Below are positions 62,802 to 64,000 of a stretch of 64,000 bases of DNA, piece by piece. The stretch's first letter is position 1. Each line of letters opens with the position of its first letter. Both the position numbers and the translations under genes were made by a program. The stretch is from the NCBI GenBank assembly GCA_964389925.1, contig CAYMGE010000005.1:52712-116711 (forward strand), in the 5' to 3' direction. The notes beneath the pieces were generated by a model that saw nothing but the letters and a program-made list of their open reading frames with translations, was not told the origin of the DNA and did not search any database. Source of the DNA: CALECP01 sp964389925. GTDB taxonomy: Bacteria; Chloroflexota; Anaerolineae; Promineifilales; Promineifilaceae.

Positions 62802-63203
62802 TTACTCCGCGATTTCAGCAACCATCACCTCTTGTTTGCGTAAGGCTAACAGCTTGTCAATTCGTGCTGTTAGCTGGCGTGATGTGATGGGCTTTGTCAT
62901 ATAGTCCGTTGCACCACTGGCAAACGCTGCCTCACGATCTGCCTCTTGGATTCGTGCCGTTAGGATCATGATGGGTAAATCATCCATCGCATCGATGGCG
63001 CGAATTTTACGGCAAACATCAAAGCCACTCATGTGTGGCATCATCAAATCTAAGATAAGTAGATCAGGCTTTTCCGCGATTACTCGGTCGGAACCTTCCA
63101 CAGAGTCGTTGGCAAGCACTGCGTCATGCCCAGCGCGGCGCAAAATCATACCTACCATCATTAACAGTTCAGGATCATCGTCAATTACAAAAATACGAGC
63201 CAC
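62802..63203 (-). CDS. Single-domain response regulator
   Basis: 133 residues, one CheY-like receiver domain. Acidic pocket DDD near residue 8, phosphorylated Asp in LLILDLMMPHMSGFDV near 53, Thr in MILTAR and Lys in DYMTKPIT near 105. No output domain, so it works through a partner. No sensor kinase is adjacent. Start is GTG 63203 with GAGGAAG upstream. Confidence 0.9.
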   Translation of the reverse strand: MARIFVIDDDPELLMMVGMILRRAGHDAVLANDSVEGSDRVIAEKPDLLILDLMMPHMSGFDVCRKIRAIDAMDDLPIMILTARIQEADREAAFASGATDYMTKPITSRQLTARIDKLLALRKQEVMVAEIAE

Positions 63204-63242
63204 GAGATACTTCCTCGTTCACTGATGTTGCCGTTAGACACA

Positions 63243-63554
63243 TCAAGCGATTGTCAACCAAACGGGTGTTTGTACAGGGCGAGTTCTTCCACCATTGCGC
63301 TCGGCCGCTTTGTGCTGGCGTAAGAGGTGCTGAAGTTCTCGTAAGATGTCCGCATCATACTCCATTGCCCCGCAAACATCACAACAATAAGCGGGAACTT
63401 CAGGCACAACGAGCGGCATTCCATCATGAGTGGCAACATAGGTGGCAGTCACCTTTTTAGTTCGGCCGAAATGACATTGATAACAAATATCACGCATGGA
63501 TGACCCCAGTGAATCTAAACTTAATTTTTCTCCACTGTAGTCTACCACACTCAT
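63243..63554 (-). CDS. YgiT-type zinc-finger protein
   Basis: 103 residues (ATG 63554; a later ATG at 63497 also possible). Zinc ligands are CYQC and CCDVCG, spaced as in the MqsA N-terminal domain (YgiT type): CYQCHFGRTKKVTATYVATHDGMPLVVPEVPAYCCDVCGAM. It lacks an MqsA HTH domain and no mqsR is next to it, so it may be a free zinc-binding protein or half of a toxin-antitoxin pair encoded elsewhere. Confidence 0.75.
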   Translation of the reverse strand: MSVVDYSGEKLSLDSLGSSMRDICYQCHFGRTKKVTATYVATHDGMPLVVPEVPAYCCDVCGAMEYDADILRELQHLLRQHKAAERNGGRTRPVQTPVWLTIA

Positions 63555-63670
63555 TTCCGATCCAAAACAGTTCATGCGTTCCAAAAGGCAGTTGCCGTGC
63601 AACCTTTACAATTTCATTCCCGCAAATGATACTCGCGGTAGCATACAGTTCGTCTTACAGTTAAGGACAA

Positions 63671-64000
63671 AAATTGCCAAGTTGATCTATAAGCCGCATT
63701 CTGTCGTGAACGATCATCTATCTGGGATGGTTGTCACCAACCACCTCGTTGCAGCCTACCCGGATGTACTATCGATGCGAGCAGCATCTCCATCCTGTTT
63801 GGCCTTGCTCCCAGTGGGGTTTGCCTAGCCAGCGACATCACTGCCGCTGCTGGTGGTCTCTTACACCACCGTTTCACCCTCGCTAAACACGGGAATAAAT
63901 CCCCGTGCGACAGCAATTTACTTCTCTGTTGCACTTGCCGTCGGGTTGCCCCGCCTAGCCGTTAGCTAGCACTGCGCCCTGTGGAGTGCGGACTTTCCTC
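63671..64000 (-). ncRNA. rnpB: RNase P RNA (bacterial type A), 5' end beyond window
   Basis: On the minus strand the RNA begins just outside the right edge; the first visible bases are GAGGAAAGTCCGCACTCC, the classical 5' conserved block. GGGTGAAACGGTG, AAACCCCACTGGGAGCAAG and the 3' block GACAGAATGCGGCTTAT (63682-63698, complementary to the P4 region) follow in the right order. It processes tRNA 5' ends together with RnpA. Only the first bases are missing. Confidence 0.95.

Overview
The window looks like chromosomal DNA of a Gram-positive-like or deep-branching bacterium, most likely a member of the Chloroflexota (Anaerolineae or Caldilineae type). This is an inference from the protein style: Thr/Pro-rich lipoproteins, very large S8 surface proteases ending in a membrane helix plus Arg cluster, many leaderless-looking promoters, and a DMGDH-like fusion. 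No rRNA or tRNA is visible. The most useful housekeeping anchors are sigA, ftsH, gmk, lipA, accC, rpsU, rpsR, upp and, at the right edge, the RNase P RNA gene (rnpB), which is cut by the window end.

Layout. 0-1 kb: tail of a surface protein, then rpsU. 1-5 kb: tRNA CCA-adding enzyme, a GT87 membrane protein, phoU and an MBL hydrolase. 5-11 kb: four shikimate-pathway genes (aroQ, aroK, aroE, aroC) on alternating strands, interleaved with an alpha/beta hydrolase, a DinB protein and a PD-(D/E)XK protein with a 27-bp tandem repeat. 11-19 kb: EEP phosphatase, cardiolipin synthase, a CarD-like regulator with a palindrome inside its promoter, a sarcosine/dimethylglycine dehydrogenase-like fusion, upp and a DUF3048 lipoprotein. 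19-31 kb: rpsR, accC, ftsH, lipA, two cell-surface polysaccharide membrane proteins, an isocitrate/isopropylmalate dehydrogenase relative and rseP. 31-39 kb: AFG1/ZapE-like ATPase, an orphan FAD/[2Fe-2S] subunit fusion, an ABC-F protein with an SD-masking leader hairpin, a solute-binding lipoprotein, a phosphohexomutase and a thioredoxin-like lipoprotein. 39-48 kb: two giant S8 proteases. 48-53 kb: gmk, FmdB, acs, UvrD-type helicase. 53-61 kb: accessory block with an AbrB/PIN toxin-antitoxin pair, a type II restriction-modification pair abutting an IS91-type transposase, and an IS4-like element that has split an ion-channel-like gene. 61-64 kb: DUF427 protein, sigA, response regulator, zinc-finger protein, rnpB.

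Two observations stand out. First, the thioredoxin-like lipoprotein at 38023-38511 has in-frame TGA codons at exactly the two positions of the CxxC active site (W-TGA-T-T-TGA), with the rest of the thioredoxin fold intact on both sides and a small hairpin behind the second TGA. This is best read as an exported UxxU selenoprotein. Second, the palindrome TCGGCCGA occurs about 58 times by hand count in 64 kb (about one expected by chance). It is found in all three codon phases and in intergenic DNA, and is absent from the insertion sequences: a highly iterated palindrome comparable in behaviour to cyanobacterial HIP1.
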